A DNA stretch of 64,000 nt, from positions 630,118-694,117 of the forward strand of contig BJOX01000180.1 of assembly GCA_009731375.1 (NCBI GenBank), in the 5' to 3' direction. Position numbers and translations under genes: made by a program. Positions 39,556 to 48,941 of the stretch are shown here, piece after piece (positions within the stretch are counted from its first letter, which is position 1; each line of letters starts with the position of its first letter). The DNA comes from Paulinella micropora. Lineage: Eukaryota > Cercozoa > Imbricatea > Euglyphida. The notes beneath the pieces are model-generated. The model worked only from the letters and a program-made list of their open reading frames with translations. It did not search any database and was not told the origin of the DNA.

Positions 39556-39888
39556 ATGACAGACACACAAGCTAAAGATAATTCTTGGCTCTTTGTTGGT
39601 GGGTGCCTTCCGGCCAGATTTTTACTAGCCAAAGTGGCACTTGACGCTGCACCTCCGACCAAAGACAAACTACGCGTTCTTGCCATGGTCCCCGCCGTGG
39701 TGTGGCTTTCCGAAGTTCTAAACAAACAAGAAAAAGGCTTCCTGGGCGGCAAAGTGTGGTGGGCCGAGAACCGCCTGTGGCACGGGCTCTTGTACATGCT
39801 GTTTGCTGCTACGGGGAAAGGGGAATTGTTAGTGACGGACGCACTGCTGGCTTCGTATTTTGGCTTCCAGCATTTCAGCAGAGATTGA
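39556..39888 (+). CDS. Small membrane-associated protein, unknown
   Basis: 110 residues from an ATG. Two hydrophobic stretches (about residues 10-30 and 42-58) and an aromatic segment with WWAENRLWHGLLYMLF suggest one or two membrane passes or an amphipathic membrane binder. No cysteine motif. It lies between the polymerase-helicase and the ribonucleotide reductase genes, all rightward. The family is not recognised; small hydrophobic proteins of this size are common in polinton-like and large DNA viruses. Confidence 0.5.
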   Translation: MTDTQAKDNSWLFVGGCLPARFLLAKVALDAAPPTKDKLRVLAMVPAVVWLSEVLNKQEKGFLGGKVWWAENRLWHGLLYMLFAATGKGELLVTDALLASYFGFQHFSRD

Positions 39889-39926
39889 TTTTTTTTCTCA
39901 TGTGCCTAAAAATGTAAGCACTGCCA

Positions 39927-42151
39927 ATGCAGGTCAAAAAACGAGATGGTTCGTTGGAGCCGGTCTGCTTCGACAAGATCTTGCACCGCATCTCGGTCCT
40001 TGCGAGTGACCTGCCCGGCGCCAACGCGGTCGAGGTGGCCAAGACCACTATTGCCGGCCTGCGGAACGGTATCTCCACGTCCGAGCTGGACGGACTCGCG
40101 GCCTCGAGCTGTGCGGCTTTGGCCTCTTACCACCCGGACTTTGCGCTGCTCGGAGGCAGAGTCGAGGCCAGCAATATCCAAAAGAATTGTTCCCCTACCT
40201 TCGCCGGCTCGATGGATCGTCTGCGCCTGTCGTTGGTGCCATCGTTCTCAATCTTTGTGGACAAGCACGCCGCCGCCCTGAACGCGATGATAAGGCAGGA
40301 ACGAGACCTCACTTTTGACTTTTTCGGCATAGCCACGCTCAAACAAGGCTACTGAGTGCGACAATAAGATCTGCGAGACGCCGCAATACTTGTACTTGCG
40401 AATCGCAACCGCGCTGCACTACAACCTAGCAGAAAGCGAAGACAGCGTTTTGCGCAAGATCCAGGACACTTACAACCTCTTAAGTGTTGGTCTGTACACG
40501 CACGCCTCGCCGACTATGTTCAATGCGGGCCTGCGCAGGAACCAGCAGCTGGCGTCGTGTTTCCTGCTGCCTATCAGAGAAGACTCGCTCAACGGGATCT
40601 TTGACTGCGCTGTCATTTCCAAACACGCGGGAGGCATAGGCTTGTATATCGAGAACGTGCGGGCGGCAGGATCCAAGATCTACGGGACGGGAGGCAAGAG
40701 CGACGGAGTTGTGCCTCTCTGTCGTATTCTTAATGAAACGAGTCGCTACGCCAACCAGTCGGGGCGCAGGAAGGGGGCCTTTGCGGTGTACATGCCCCCG
40801 TGGCACAAGGACATCTACGAGTTCCTCCAACTCCGCCAAAACACGGGCGCGGCGGAAAATCGCGCGAGGGACTTGTTTACGGCGCTGATGATACCCGATC
40901 TGTTCATGCAACGAGTGAAGGACGACGGTGACTGGGCGCTGTTTTGTCCGACGGAATTGTCGGGGCTGGACGAGTGCTGGGGCAAGTTATGGGAGTCTCG
41001 CTACACCCACGCCGAGAAAACACAGCAGGGCCAGAAAGTGAAAGCCCGGCACCTGTGGTCCGCCATTCTCAAATCGCAGATCGAAACCGGGTCGCCTTAC
41101 CTCATTTTTCGAGACCACGCAAACGCCAAGAGCAACCAGCAGCACTCGGGCACTATCAAGAACTCGAACCTCTGCGCAGAGATCATGCAAACGTCCTCGT
41201 CAGAAGAGACCGCCGTCTGCAACCTCGCGTCGCTTTGTCTGCCCCGCTTCCTCACACCGGACAAGAAAATGGTCGACATCGACCTCCTCCACGCTGTCAC
41301 GCGCACCGCCGTGCGCAATCTCGACCGGATTATTGACATTACCACGTACCCCGTCCTCGAAGCTAAAATGTCCAACTTCGAGCACAGGCCCGTCGGGCTC
41401 GGCATCTGTGGACTTGCAGATCTGTTTATGATCCTGGGACTACCTTTTGAGAGCCCCGAAGCCGCCGCCCTGAACGAGCGCCTTTCGCGCGAGATCTACT
41501 ACGCGGCGCTCAGTGCCAGCGCCGAAGTGGCCAGAGAAAAAGGGCGATACCCGGCGTTCGAAGGCAGCCCCGCCTCACAATCGCGGCTGCAGCCGGATCT
41601 CTGGGGCGTGGAGCGCTGGACTGGCAGATGGGTTAGGCTGAAGGCTGCGCAACAGCCTCTTGATCGCGCTCATGCCCACCGCCAGCACTTCGCAGATTCT
41701 CGGTGTTTGCGAGAGTTTCGAGCCGATCTACAGCAACCTCATGGTTAGGAGGACCCTGGCCGGCGAGCACGCTATACTCAACCGGCACTTGGTCAAAGCT
41801 CTCGAACAAAGGGCGCTCTGGACCCCTGCTGTCAGAGAGCAACTGCTGCGAAACGACGGCTCTGTCCAGGAACTTTCCTTGCCGGACGACATCAAACGAC
41901 TGTTCAAGACCGTCTGGGAAGTGCCGATGAAGGCCCAGCTGCAACTCTCCGCGCTGCGCGGTCCTTACGTGTGCCAGTCGCAGTCACTCAACGTCTACTT
42001 GGCTAACGCTACCGAACGCAAGCTGTCTAGCTCACATTTCTACGCCTGGGAATCAGGCCTCAAAACCGGCTGCTACTACCTTAGAACCAAGGCCGCGACT
42101 AGTGCCAACGTATCGTGTAACGGTGACGTGTGTGTCATGTGTACAGTTTAA
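39927..42151 (+). CDS. Ribonucleotide reductase large subunit, broken by frameshifts
   Basis: Reduces ribonucleotides to deoxyribonucleotides for viral DNA synthesis, with the R2 protein at 63345. The first piece (39927-40355) has an N-terminal ATP-cone (VKKRDGSLEPVCFDKILHRI). The second (from about 40356) carries ASPTMFNAG, SCFLLPI, the catalytic NLCAEI and MSNFEHRPVGLGICGLADL. The third (to 42151) carries IALMPTASTSQILG, VRRTLAGEHAILNRHLV and a C-terminal CVMC pair for re-reduction. One frame change lies near 40353, where a TGA ends the first piece; at least one more lies at about 41600-41650. No intron-sized insertion is present. It reads as a class I eukaryotic/viral enzyme. Its stop abuts the convergent gene at 42152. 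Confidence 0.9.
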
Positions 42152-42895
42152 TTAAACTAAATCTGTAGTCAAGTCCATGGCACTGACGCCGCCCTCGCCG
42201 TTCTCTTCGCCTGACAGAGACACTCCAAACGCGTCTCGTTCCGAGAGGTCCTGGTCCGGATAGGGCAGGCCCTCTTCTTGTTTCCGGATCTGCAGCACGC
42301 GCCAAGAAAGCGTGACTTTTTCGCCCTTGCTGCACAGCGCAGTAGCTTGAATGACACACTTCACCACGTCACCTTTTTGTAGCGTGTTAGTGTCCCCGCC
42401 TCCGAGGAACCGGGCGCCTGTGACGGTGACGGTCAGACGAGGCGCCCAGGCGCGGTCTGACTTTTGCGAAGTGCGCAGGCGCGTGCAGGGCTGGTAGCAG
42501 CACTTGACTTGCTCGTCACTCTTTGCCATCGGGCCCGCCCTCTTCATTGTCGGAACAATCTTGTCGCGGTTTTCAACCACGATCTCTGCCACACGGTCGT
42601 CAATCGCCCGCATCACCTTGTAGGCCTGCAGCACCGCGCCGTACTGTCGCGCGTGCTTGAAATCAAGGTCAATGTTTGTTTTAGCGGCCTTGTTGCCTTG
42701 GTCGTACACAGACGGATCCCAGGCAAGCTGCATGGCTGGCAGAACCAGCGTGAGGCTCTTGTCGACATAGCACAGGTTCGAAAAGATGCTCCCGTAGGCG
42801 CTCGGACTCCTTGGTTTCGACAGGCGCAGCTTCTTCGGGTCGGCCGCCGTGTCAAAGACCCTCACCTCGTTGTTGTTGCCCGTGACGATCGACAT
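42152..42895 (-). CDS. Possible single-stranded DNA-binding protein
   Basis: 247 residues. The sequence has beta-rich segments, a VKCCYQPCTRL stretch near the middle, and a C-terminal half with alternating hydrophobics (RLTVTVTGARFLGG, KVTLSWRVLQI) followed by an acidic tail. A beta-barrel core with an acidic C-terminus is the plan of gp2.5-like and nucleocytovirus ssDNA-binding proteins, and its place between ribonucleotide reductase and the sliding clamp suits replication. No single motif proves it, so the assignment is tentative. It is convergent with the reductase gene and divergent from the clamp gene across an AT-rich 133-bp gap. Confidence 0.4.
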   Translation of the reverse strand: MSIVTGNNNEVRVFDTAADPKKLRLSKPRSPSAYGSIFSNLCYVDKSLTLVLPAMQLAWDPSVYDQGNKAAKTNIDLDFKHARQYGAVLQAYKVMRAIDDRVAEIVVENRDKIVPTMKRAGPMAKSDEQVKCCYQPCTRLRTSQKSDRAWAPRLTVTVTGARFLGGGDTNTLQKGDVVKCVIQATALCSKGEKVTLSWRVLQIRKQEEGLPYPDQDLSERDAFGVSLSGEENGEGGVSAMDLTTDLV

Positions 42896-43028
42896 TTTTT
42901 TTCGATTTTATGGCTCGTTTTTGCCAGAACTGCTTTTCCTCCCCTTTTAAATCTTAAATTTCGAATGTCGCAATTTAAAAGTTTTAATTAAAAGGCTGGC
43001 ATAAAAAAGAAACAGTGTCCTCCAAAAA

Positions 43029-43991
43029 ATGATGACTCGTTTTCTCTGGAGGTCCAAGTCGCACGGCATCGCGTTCCGCCGGGCGCTCGACTCGCTGTCG
43101 CCTCTGTTGCTGGAGGCCAGGGTCGAAGCGACCGTCGACAAGCTCGTGCTCTGCAGCGCGGCCGACGGGCTCGTCGCGCAGTTCGTGGTGCCCTTCTCGG
43201 GCGCGAACGGCGACTATGTCAACCTGATGTTCCCAAAGTGTGTGTTCAGCGTCGACCTCAAGGAACTGTCCTGCTGGCTCTCTACTTTCCGCGAGGGCAT
43301 GATACTCGAACTGTCGGTCGCGGTGGATAACAAGCTATGTGTCAAATTCTACAACGAGTCCAAATCGTTCGAGCACTACAGCGACCTGACCTCGCTGCTC
43401 GTGTCCCAAGAAGCGGCCTTCCTGCCGACTACCGAGTGGACCAATCTCGACCGCCTCGTCGAAGTCTCTGGCCCGGCGCTGAACGCCGTGATCAGGCACC
43501 ATTCGAAGAGCAATTCGCACTGCCGGCTGTTTGTGGAAGTGGACAGGCTCTGCACGGAATCCTCGCTGCGGGCGGTGGACGCAGGCCGGCTGGCACGCAC
43601 CAGCCTTGGCGGCATCGCTCTGGTCGCGGAGGACAAGGACTCGCTGCTGCGCTCGGACCTGTCACACCCGCCCGTCCAAGCCGGCGAGTGTGTCTACGCC
43701 CTGGAAATCCTCAAGAAGATACTCAAATCGTGCGCTTTCCAAGAGAAAAAGACTGGCAGGGTGCTGGTCGGCGTTACACAGAACGTGCTGCACCTCGTCT
43801 TCAAGCGGGACGGCGGTCCGTGGCTCAAGTACACTATTCTGGCCGACGCCAATGAACCGCCCCCGGCTCTGCTCGCGCCGCTTCCATTGACCGCCGACGG
43901 CGCCGCCGAGGACGAAGAGAGCCGCAAGCTGATCAAGCGCAAGAAGAAGAAGCTCAAGCGGACGAGAGACGAATCCCGGGCAGGCGCTTAA
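43029..43991 (+). CDS. PCNA-like sliding clamp
   Basis: 320 residues. The order FRRALDSLSPLLLEA, ...LVLCSAADGLVAQFVVPF, ...DLKELSCWLSTFREGMILELSVAVDNKLCVKFYN in the first half and YALEILKKILKSCAF, VLVGVTQNVLHLVFKRD, LKYTILAD in the second follows the two-domain clamp pattern, ending in the short strands typical of the PCNA C-terminus. A basic tail (IKRKKKKLKRTR) is added, making it longer than the usual ~260. It would tether the polymerase encoded at 35611. Divergent, so moderate confidence. The last 38 nt overlap the convergent 43954 gene. Confidence 0.6.
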   Translation: MMTRFLWRSKSHGIAFRRALDSLSPLLLEARVEATVDKLVLCSAADGLVAQFVVPFSGANGDYVNLMFPKCVFSVDLKELSCWLSTFREGMILELSVAVDNKLCVKFYNESKSFEHYSDLTSLLVSQEAAFLPTTEWTNLDRLVEVSGPALNAVIRHHSKSNSHCRLFVEVDRLCTESSLRAVDAGRLARTSLGGIALVAEDKDSLLRSDLSHPPVQAGECVYALEILKKILKSCAFQEKKTGRVLVGVTQNVLHLVFKRDGGPWLKYTILADANEPPPALLAPLPLTADGAAEDEESRKLIKRKKKKLKRTRDESRAGA

Positions 43992-44478
43992 GCCTCCTCA
44001 GCGTGTACTTGCGGCCCGAAAGTTGGCTAATAAAATGTTTCTGTGTCTCTTTTCTGTGCACTGGCACGTACCAATTCACAACCCGGCCCACGGCCCTGAA
44101 AGCCGAGATGTCTAGCGGTCCGCCGTAGTCTACTAGCTCATGTCGTGGCGGCGCCGGTTGAACCAGCTGCTTGTGTAGATTAACCCTCAGGAACGAGTGC
44201 AGCAGGTCCATTGAACTCGAACGCAGCGTCTCGGTTATACCGTATTCCGCGAACTTAGCCGCGCAGCCTACCGTGCAGAAGTGACCCCAGACGCACAACT
44301 CTTCGCCCGCGTGGGCAATTGGCAGCCCGAACCACCTGCCGTCGTCCCGCGCGCAGCCGTACGAGCAGTGCAGGCACTTGCCCTTGTAAGATTCAGTGCC
44401 CTCCATCCTTTCTGACTTCCCCGACTTTTCTTCCACTCTTTCATTTGTTTTCGAATCTTGAATTTTAAACGGCCGCAT
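43954..44478 (-). CDS. VLTF2-like late transcription factor (poxvirus A1-like)
   Basis: 174 residues from 44478, or 150 from the ATG at 44406, which starts just before the finger and may be the true start. The zinc finger has C35-x2-C38 (CLHCSYGC), then GLPIAHAGEE and WGHFCTVGCAAKFAEY with C68-x3-C72, the arrangement of the poxvirus A1/VLTF2 and related nucleocytovirus proteins. PAPPRHELVDYGGPLDISAFR-type sequence beyond it is also a mark of the giant-virus homologues. It would switch on late genes. It is divergent from the VLTF3-like gene across 35 bp, so the two factors may share a control region. Confidence 0.7.
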   Translation of the reverse strand: MRPFKIQDSKTNERVEEKSGKSERMEGTESYKGKCLHCSYGCARDDGRWFGLPIAHAGEELCVWGHFCTVGCAAKFAEYGITETLRSSSMDLLHSFLRVNLHKQLVQPAPPRHELVDYGGPLDISAFRAVGRVVNWYVPVHRKETQKHFISQLSGRKYTLRRLKRLPGIRLSSA

Positions 44479-44513
44479 TCGATCTTGGGCACCTGTTTGC
44501 CGGCCGTCATATT

Positions 44514-45362
44514 ATGTCCTGCGAACACGTCTGGACCTTCAGCCTCGCAACCACAGGTACGTACTGCTCGAAGTGTGGCTTAGTCAAGACAGAGCACGAG
44601 CTGTACACGTCACAATGCTGGCTAGTGAACGGACAGATGGTAAGAGAGCAACACGCCCACAGACATGTCGGCTACACTCGCCTGAGCCGGTTCCGCCAGA
44701 TCACTCGCGAGACGTTCAACCTTCGAGGTGTCAATCAGTCTGCGTCGTGTGTCAGCCCGGCCTTGTTGGCACAGGCGAGGCGCCTTGTCCACAAGTGGCG
44801 GGCACACGTCGCGACGCCCGCTCGCCTCGCGTACATCTGGCGCAGGGAGAAGCTAGGCCCGCTGACCATCGACAAGGCCAGCCAGCTGTGCCACCTGCTA
44901 GGCTGCGGCCGGGGCCGGCGGGAGCCGAGCAAGGAAACGCTAGAGGAGTTGGAACGCCTCTTCAAAAAAGTCGACGCCTGCTGGCCCAAGGTGCTGAAGA
45001 AGCTGAGGCAGCGCTATGCGTGGGCGAGAAGATGTTTCGTCAACTATCAGACGTTGCTGAGGGCTTTCCTGTTGTTGATGGACGAAGAAGAGCTAGCGGC
45101 GCAGGTGCCGGAGCTGAAACAAGCCGAGTCGAGGCACAGACAAAGCGCCATGTTCGCGCTCGTGTGCGAAGAACAAGGATGGCCTTTCATCCCCTTGACT
45201 GGTTCACTGAACGGCAGCGGCCTCGCGCGGCCATTGGCGAGCCATCTTCTGTCCGGCCCGCACGCCAAGAAGAGAAAGAAAAAGAAAAAAAAGAAAAAGA
45301 CGCCGGCCGTGATTGCTGCGGCTGTTGCTGAAAAAACAAATCTTGTACTGCCTAATCATTAA
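44514..45362 (+). CDS. VLTF3-like late transcription factor (poxvirus A2-like)
   Basis: 282 residues. An N-terminal zinc ribbon (C3, H5, C18, C21) is followed by HVGYTRLSRFRQ near residue 50, and by the C-terminal block NYQTLLRAFLLLM ... QSAMFALVCEEQGWPFIPL, which follows the VLTF3 pattern of the poxvirus A2 family. It ends in a lysine-rich tail (KKRKKKKKKKK). VLTF3 is a hallmark of Nucleocytoviricota and their small relatives. An AATCTTG element lies 54 nt upstream. Confidence 0.75.
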   Translation: MSCEHVWTFSLATTGTYCSKCGLVKTEHELYTSQCWLVNGQMVREQHAHRHVGYTRLSRFRQITRETFNLRGVNQSASCVSPALLAQARRLVHKWRAHVATPARLAYIWRREKLGPLTIDKASQLCHLLGCGRGRREPSKETLEELERLFKKVDACWPKVLKKLRQRYAWARRCFVNYQTLLRAFLLLMDEEELAAQVPELKQAESRHRQSAMFALVCEEQGWPFIPLTGSLNGSGLARPLASHLLSGPHAKKRKKKKKKKKTPAVIAAAVAEKTNLVLPNH

Positions 45363-45374
45363 AAATAACAAAGA

Positions 45375-47696
45375 ATGTGGGTCAGCAGCGGGAGGTTTGG
45401 TGCCGGCCCGAACGGGCGCGAGGTCGTTGATTTCACCGGAGGCCCGTCCCAAGCGGAAATCGATGCCTTTAATAACACGACCCCGCAAGAAATCCGCGAA
45501 GGCAAGAAACCGGTGCCGAGCTTCGCGAGACTGCCCCTGCACAAGCAATTTGCTAATAAGCCGTGGTTGTGGTCAACCTACAGGGAGGGCTTCATAAGCG
45601 GGCTGAAGAACCTCCAGGACAATCGCGAGGAAGTCCTCGACCGCGTGCACCTAGTCTCGCTAGGCGTCGAACCTGCCCTGCACCAGCCTTCGCAGCGGCT
45701 GGCGGCGGTCATCAACTCGCGCAGGGGTAAATGGAGCGAGTTTATCATCAAGGGCACCGAGAAGAGCGGCGTGCTGCACGCGGTCGACACTTTTCGCGGC
45801 ACGGGGCTAGACGACGAGAAGCTGCTGTCTTCAAAAGAGGCGACCATGGTCGATTTCAAGGTCATCGCGACCTCGGACGAGAATGCCTGGCTCACGCTTC
45901 CGGACAGCGCCGCCAGAATAGAGAACCGCGACGAATGGCACGACGACGTTGGTTCCTTCAGGACTTACGTGTTCGGCCCCGACCACCAGTATTGCACCGT
46001 CAAGGGCGCGGCCAAGAAGCCCTTCTGGATCTGTCTCCTGGACTGCTGCACCCAGCTGCTGCGCTTGCGCAGCGATGTCGAACAATGGCTGCCGTTCATC
46101 AACGACCTGGTGGACGCGTGCAAGCCGCACTCCGACACGAGAAGCAAGGCGTACGTGAAGTTCAGGACCCAGTGGCTCATTCTCGCGAGCAACAAGGAAG
46201 CGGACATAAAGAAAAAAGACAATTCCAAACAGCCCTCGCGGTGCGCTTGGGGCAAGGAGTTCGTGGCCAAGCACTTTACGCAAGGGTCCCTCTTCCGCGA
46301 CCGGACGCTGAACCAGCGCACCGTCAGGCAGACGAACGAAGTCAATGTCAAGAAGATGACTGAGCGGAACACCTTGCTCGCGGACCCGTGGTTTGCGTTC
46401 CTGGACGAACTGTACCAGGCCATGCTAGCCGAAGCGGACTGTTTCGAATCGGCCGAGGCCAAGCGTACCAACACCGGCCCCTTTGCGCCGACGATGCGCT
46501 ACCCGCTCTGGGCCCTGCAGAGCTTCCTGCTGCTCGCGGTTCTGGGCTGCCGGCAGATAGAGCTCTGGAAATGGTCGGAGTTCTTGCCCGTGAACGAAGA
46601 GGAACATATCATCTTCTCGGAGATCGGGCGGCAGAAGCACGTCGTCCAGCACAGGGCGGCCAAGAAGGGGGCCGCGCCCGACTCAGACCCGGCCGACAGC
46701 GATCTGCAGGACCTGATCTTTATAGGCAAGCCGATCGCACTGCCTACCGCCACGTCGGCCGGCGTGCTGCGCATCTGGAAGCACATGAGATGGCTGATCG
46801 AAAACCACTTCAGGCACCGCTCGCGGCTGGCGCCCGAGGAGAACAAGCTCCTGAAAAAGGACAGGCCCAAGAGCGATTACCTGAGCTGGACTACACACCG
46901 CGCAGAGATCTTAGCACAAGAGGACGAGCAGCCCTTGGCTCCGCCCGCCAAACGGATGAAGGTCTCGACGCTGCCGTGGATGAACACGCTCGCCGAGTCG
47001 AAAAAAGTGACAGACACGCCTAGCCAAGCGCTCATCAACGACCAGGTCACCGCGGCCATGAAGGGAGCGGGGTTTTCAAACACGTTCGACTACCTCACGC
47101 AGATGCACTACGAACGAGCGAAGGATTTTCTCATCCCCAGCCCACACAAGCTCCGGGCCATCTACGCCAACTGCGCGTACGCGCTGTACGGCGAGCACAG
47201 CCAAGTCTCGCGCACCATCTTCATGTCGCGGGTGCTCGGCCACTCACTGATGTTTGCCAACAACACCGAGGCCGTCTCGAACCTCAAGTCCCAGATGTTC
47301 TACGATTCTGTGAAAGTGCAAACACGCAGCGTCCCGTCCCTGACGGAGCCCGACCTGCTCAAGATCGTGCAGGCCATCGTGGACCAAGGGGCTAGGTTGG
47401 CGGAGGACTTCAACCGCCTGAAGGGCGAGCTCGCGTACGTCATCCCCCCCACGCTCAAACAGCTGCCTCGCGAGACCAGGGCCGAACGGTTACGCCGGCA
47501 GGCCGTGGAATTTTTCGCGGCAAATTTACAGCAAAATGCAGGAGAACTGCGCCGGCCCGGTTTTTGGCGCGGAACGTTAGATTCCATTTTTTCAGTGAAG
47601 GCTTCCTACTGTTTTGCCAATCATGCAAAAGTCGCTCTTGATACGGCTGATCCTACACCAGCCGCTCAGATCACGCGGTTTATGCAATTGTGCTAA
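45375..47696 (+). CDS. Large tyrosine recombinase, possibly protelomerase-like
   Basis: 773 residues, twice the size of an ordinary integrase. The catalytic domain shows VLGCRQIELWKW (Arg near residue 390), SPHKLRAIYANCAYALYG (His-x2-Arg near 590), VLGHSLMFANN (His near 622) and a candidate nucleophile in MFYDSVKV (Tyr near 642). It has a large N-terminal region and a ~120-residue C-terminal extension. An oversized tyrosine recombinase with extra domains recalls telomere resolvases (TelN, TelK), which cut palindromes of about 50 bp and leave hairpin ends; the palindrome array at 32975-34258 would be a natural substrate. An integrase role is equally possible. The gene starts 13 nt after VLTF3 and is intact. 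Confidence 0.6.
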   Translation: MWVSSGRFGAGPNGREVVDFTGGPSQAEIDAFNNTTPQEIREGKKPVPSFARLPLHKQFANKPWLWSTYREGFISGLKNLQDNREEVLDRVHLVSLGVEPALHQPSQRLAAVINSRRGKWSEFIIKGTEKSGVLHAVDTFRGTGLDDEKLLSSKEATMVDFKVIATSDENAWLTLPDSAARIENRDEWHDDVGSFRTYVFGPDHQYCTVKGAAKKPFWICLLDCCTQLLRLRSDVEQWLPFINDLVDACKPHSDTRSKAYVKFRTQWLILASNKEADIKKKDNSKQPSRCAWGKEFVAKHFTQGSLFRDRTLNQRTVRQTNEVNVKKMTERNTLLADPWFAFLDELYQAMLAEADCFESAEAKRTNTGPFAPTMRYPLWALQSFLLLAVLGCRQIELWKWSEFLPVNEEEHIIFSEIGRQKHVVQHRAAKKGAAPDSDPADSDLQDLIFIGKPIALPTATSAGVLRIWKHMRWLIENHFRHRSRLAPEENKLLKKDRPKSDYLSWTTHRAEILAQEDEQPLAPPAKRMKVSTLPWMNTLAESKKVTDTPSQALINDQVTAAMKGAGFSNTFDYLTQMHYERAKDFLIPSPHKLRAIYANCAYALYGEHSQVSRTIFMSRVLGHSLMFANNTEAVSNLKSQMFYDSVKVQTRSVPSLTEPDLLKIVQAIVDQGARLAEDFNRLKGELAYVIPPTLKQLPRETRAERLRRQAVEFFAANLQQNAGELRRPGFWRGTLDSIFSVKASYCFANHAKVALDTADPTPAAQITRFMQLC

Positions 47697-47751
47697 GAGA
47701 TTCAAGAATTAAAAGCTCATAATCTGACTTTTATTGAACTCGTAAAGTGCA

Positions 47752-48303
47752 ATGAGCCAAGTAAAGCCGTGCCGAGTGGCGCCAGACGGGAAAATTTCGC
47801 TGATTGATTTTGCCGGGAAAACGTATCCTTTTTTGACTCCTAGCCGTTGCGCGGAACGAATACGTCGGCACCTCCAGCTGCACCCCTACCGTCTGGCCAA
47901 CGGTCACATTTCGAAATTCAAATTCCCGAAACAACGCGGGCAACGTGCGGGCACGTGGGTTTGTACCCCTGAAATCGCGGCCGAAGTAACTGCACAATTC
48001 GCGTCGGACTGGAACGTACGCCCCTCACGGTGGACACAGGCCAGGGTCAGCGACCAGCCCTCTGTACCAAGCGTCGCCGCTGCCGTGAGCAATCTCGAGG
48101 GCGTCAGGGACGGACTTGCAGTTCTTGCCGAGCTCGCTCCAGACACAGCAAGCGCGTTCCAATCTGCTCTGGACGAGGCAGTTGGTACAGTTGACGCCGA
48201 AGAAGAGACAATGCCTCCTTTCGAACTCCTGACCCCTGTTCTGACTTACGACCGGGAAGAAGAAAATGAACTTGATAGCTTCCCAGAGCATTTTGCTTTT
48301 TAA
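47752..48303 (+). CDS. Unknown viral protein
   Basis: 183 residues. The N-terminal ~80 are basic and aromatic (DGKISLIDFAGKTYPFLTP, CAERIRRHLQLHPYR), suggesting nucleic-acid binding; the C-terminal half is acidic and probably helical. No known domain. It follows the recombinase on the same strand after 55 nt and is convergent with the F-box gene. Confidence 0.5.
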   Translation: MSQVKPCRVAPDGKISLIDFAGKTYPFLTPSRCAERIRRHLQLHPYRLANGHISKFKFPKQRGQRAGTWVCTPEIAAEVTAQFASDWNVRPSRWTQARVSDQPSVPSVAAAVSNLEGVRDGLAVLAELAPDTASAFQSALDEAVGTVDAEEETMPPFELLTPVLTYDREEENELDSFPEHFAF

Positions 48304-48320
48304 TTAAAAATCAAGAAGAT

Positions 48321-48920
48321 TTAAAAATCTGTAATGTACAGCTCCTTGTTGAACCGGGGCTTGAACCGGGCCGCGGTTTCTTCGGCTCCCGTCAGCCACA
48401 AGTAACTGGTCCACTTGTCTATTTGCAGCACCGGCCAGCCCGCGTCCTCGTACGCCAGCCGGAAGCGGTAGGCCGGCACGTACGCCAGGGCCACGACGGA
48501 GTCTCGTGTCGTTCTGGGCACGGGGAAAGACGTGCGGCCCATGCGCCTGCACGCGGCGAAGGGCGTGATTACTCGGTCGCGGTGGTGAAACACGAAACAA
48601 GTGCCGCAGTAGCCCTCGACCGTCTTTTTTTGGACGCAGGCAAAGCAGATAACTTCGCTCTTGCGCGATACGGTGTTGATGAGGCGTGGCAGCGACTTGG
48701 TGTCGTAATTAAAAGTAGCTTTCAGGAATTTGTGCAGGCCGGACAGCTCGCCGTTCTGCACTTTGCGCCGTTTCCACCGGCCGCGCGCGAACCGGTTTGT
48801 GTGCGTTTTCAGGTGGTGGATCGCGTGCGCGATTTCGCCGATGCGGAGGTACGACAGCACTTCCAGCAAGAGATCGGCCGGTAACGCGGCTAGTAGCATT
48901 CGACTTTTAATTATATACAT
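48321..48920 (-). CDS. F-box-like protein with zinc-binding cysteines
   Basis: 199 residues from 48920; MLLAALPADLL at residue 8 is an alternative start. LPADLLLEVLSYL at residues 13-25 with the following helices matches the F-box that docks substrates to SCF ubiquitin ligases. Two CxxC pairs (C92, C95, C105, C108) form a likely zinc knuckle. Large protist viruses often carry F-box proteins to redirect host ubiquitin ligases, and this would act in the host cytoplasm or nucleus. Downstream on the same strand from the packaging ATPase, 22 nt away. The C-terminal half is not recognised. Confidence 0.6.
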   Translation of the reverse strand: MYIIKSRMLLAALPADLLLEVLSYLRIGEIAHAIHHLKTHTNRFARGRWKRRKVQNGELSGLHKFLKATFNYDTKSLPRLINTVSRKSEVICFACVQKKTVEGYCGTCFVFHHRDRVITPFAACRRMGRTSFPVPRTTRDSVVALAYVPAYRFRLAYEDAGWPVLQIDKWTSYLWLTGAEETAARFKPRFNKELYITDF

Positions 48921-48941
48921 AGGCCAGAACTTTTGTTTTTC

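Noticed and set aside
40356-41650. Introns as the cause of the reductase frame breaks
   Set aside because: Conserved residues resume within a few codons of each break, leaving no room for an intron. A one- or two-base indel explains it better.
45375-47696. Crypton or DIRS retroelement integrase
   Set aside because: No reverse transcriptase or Crypton-type DNA-binding domain is adjacent. It is embedded in viral genes and has the same composition and spacing as its neighbours.
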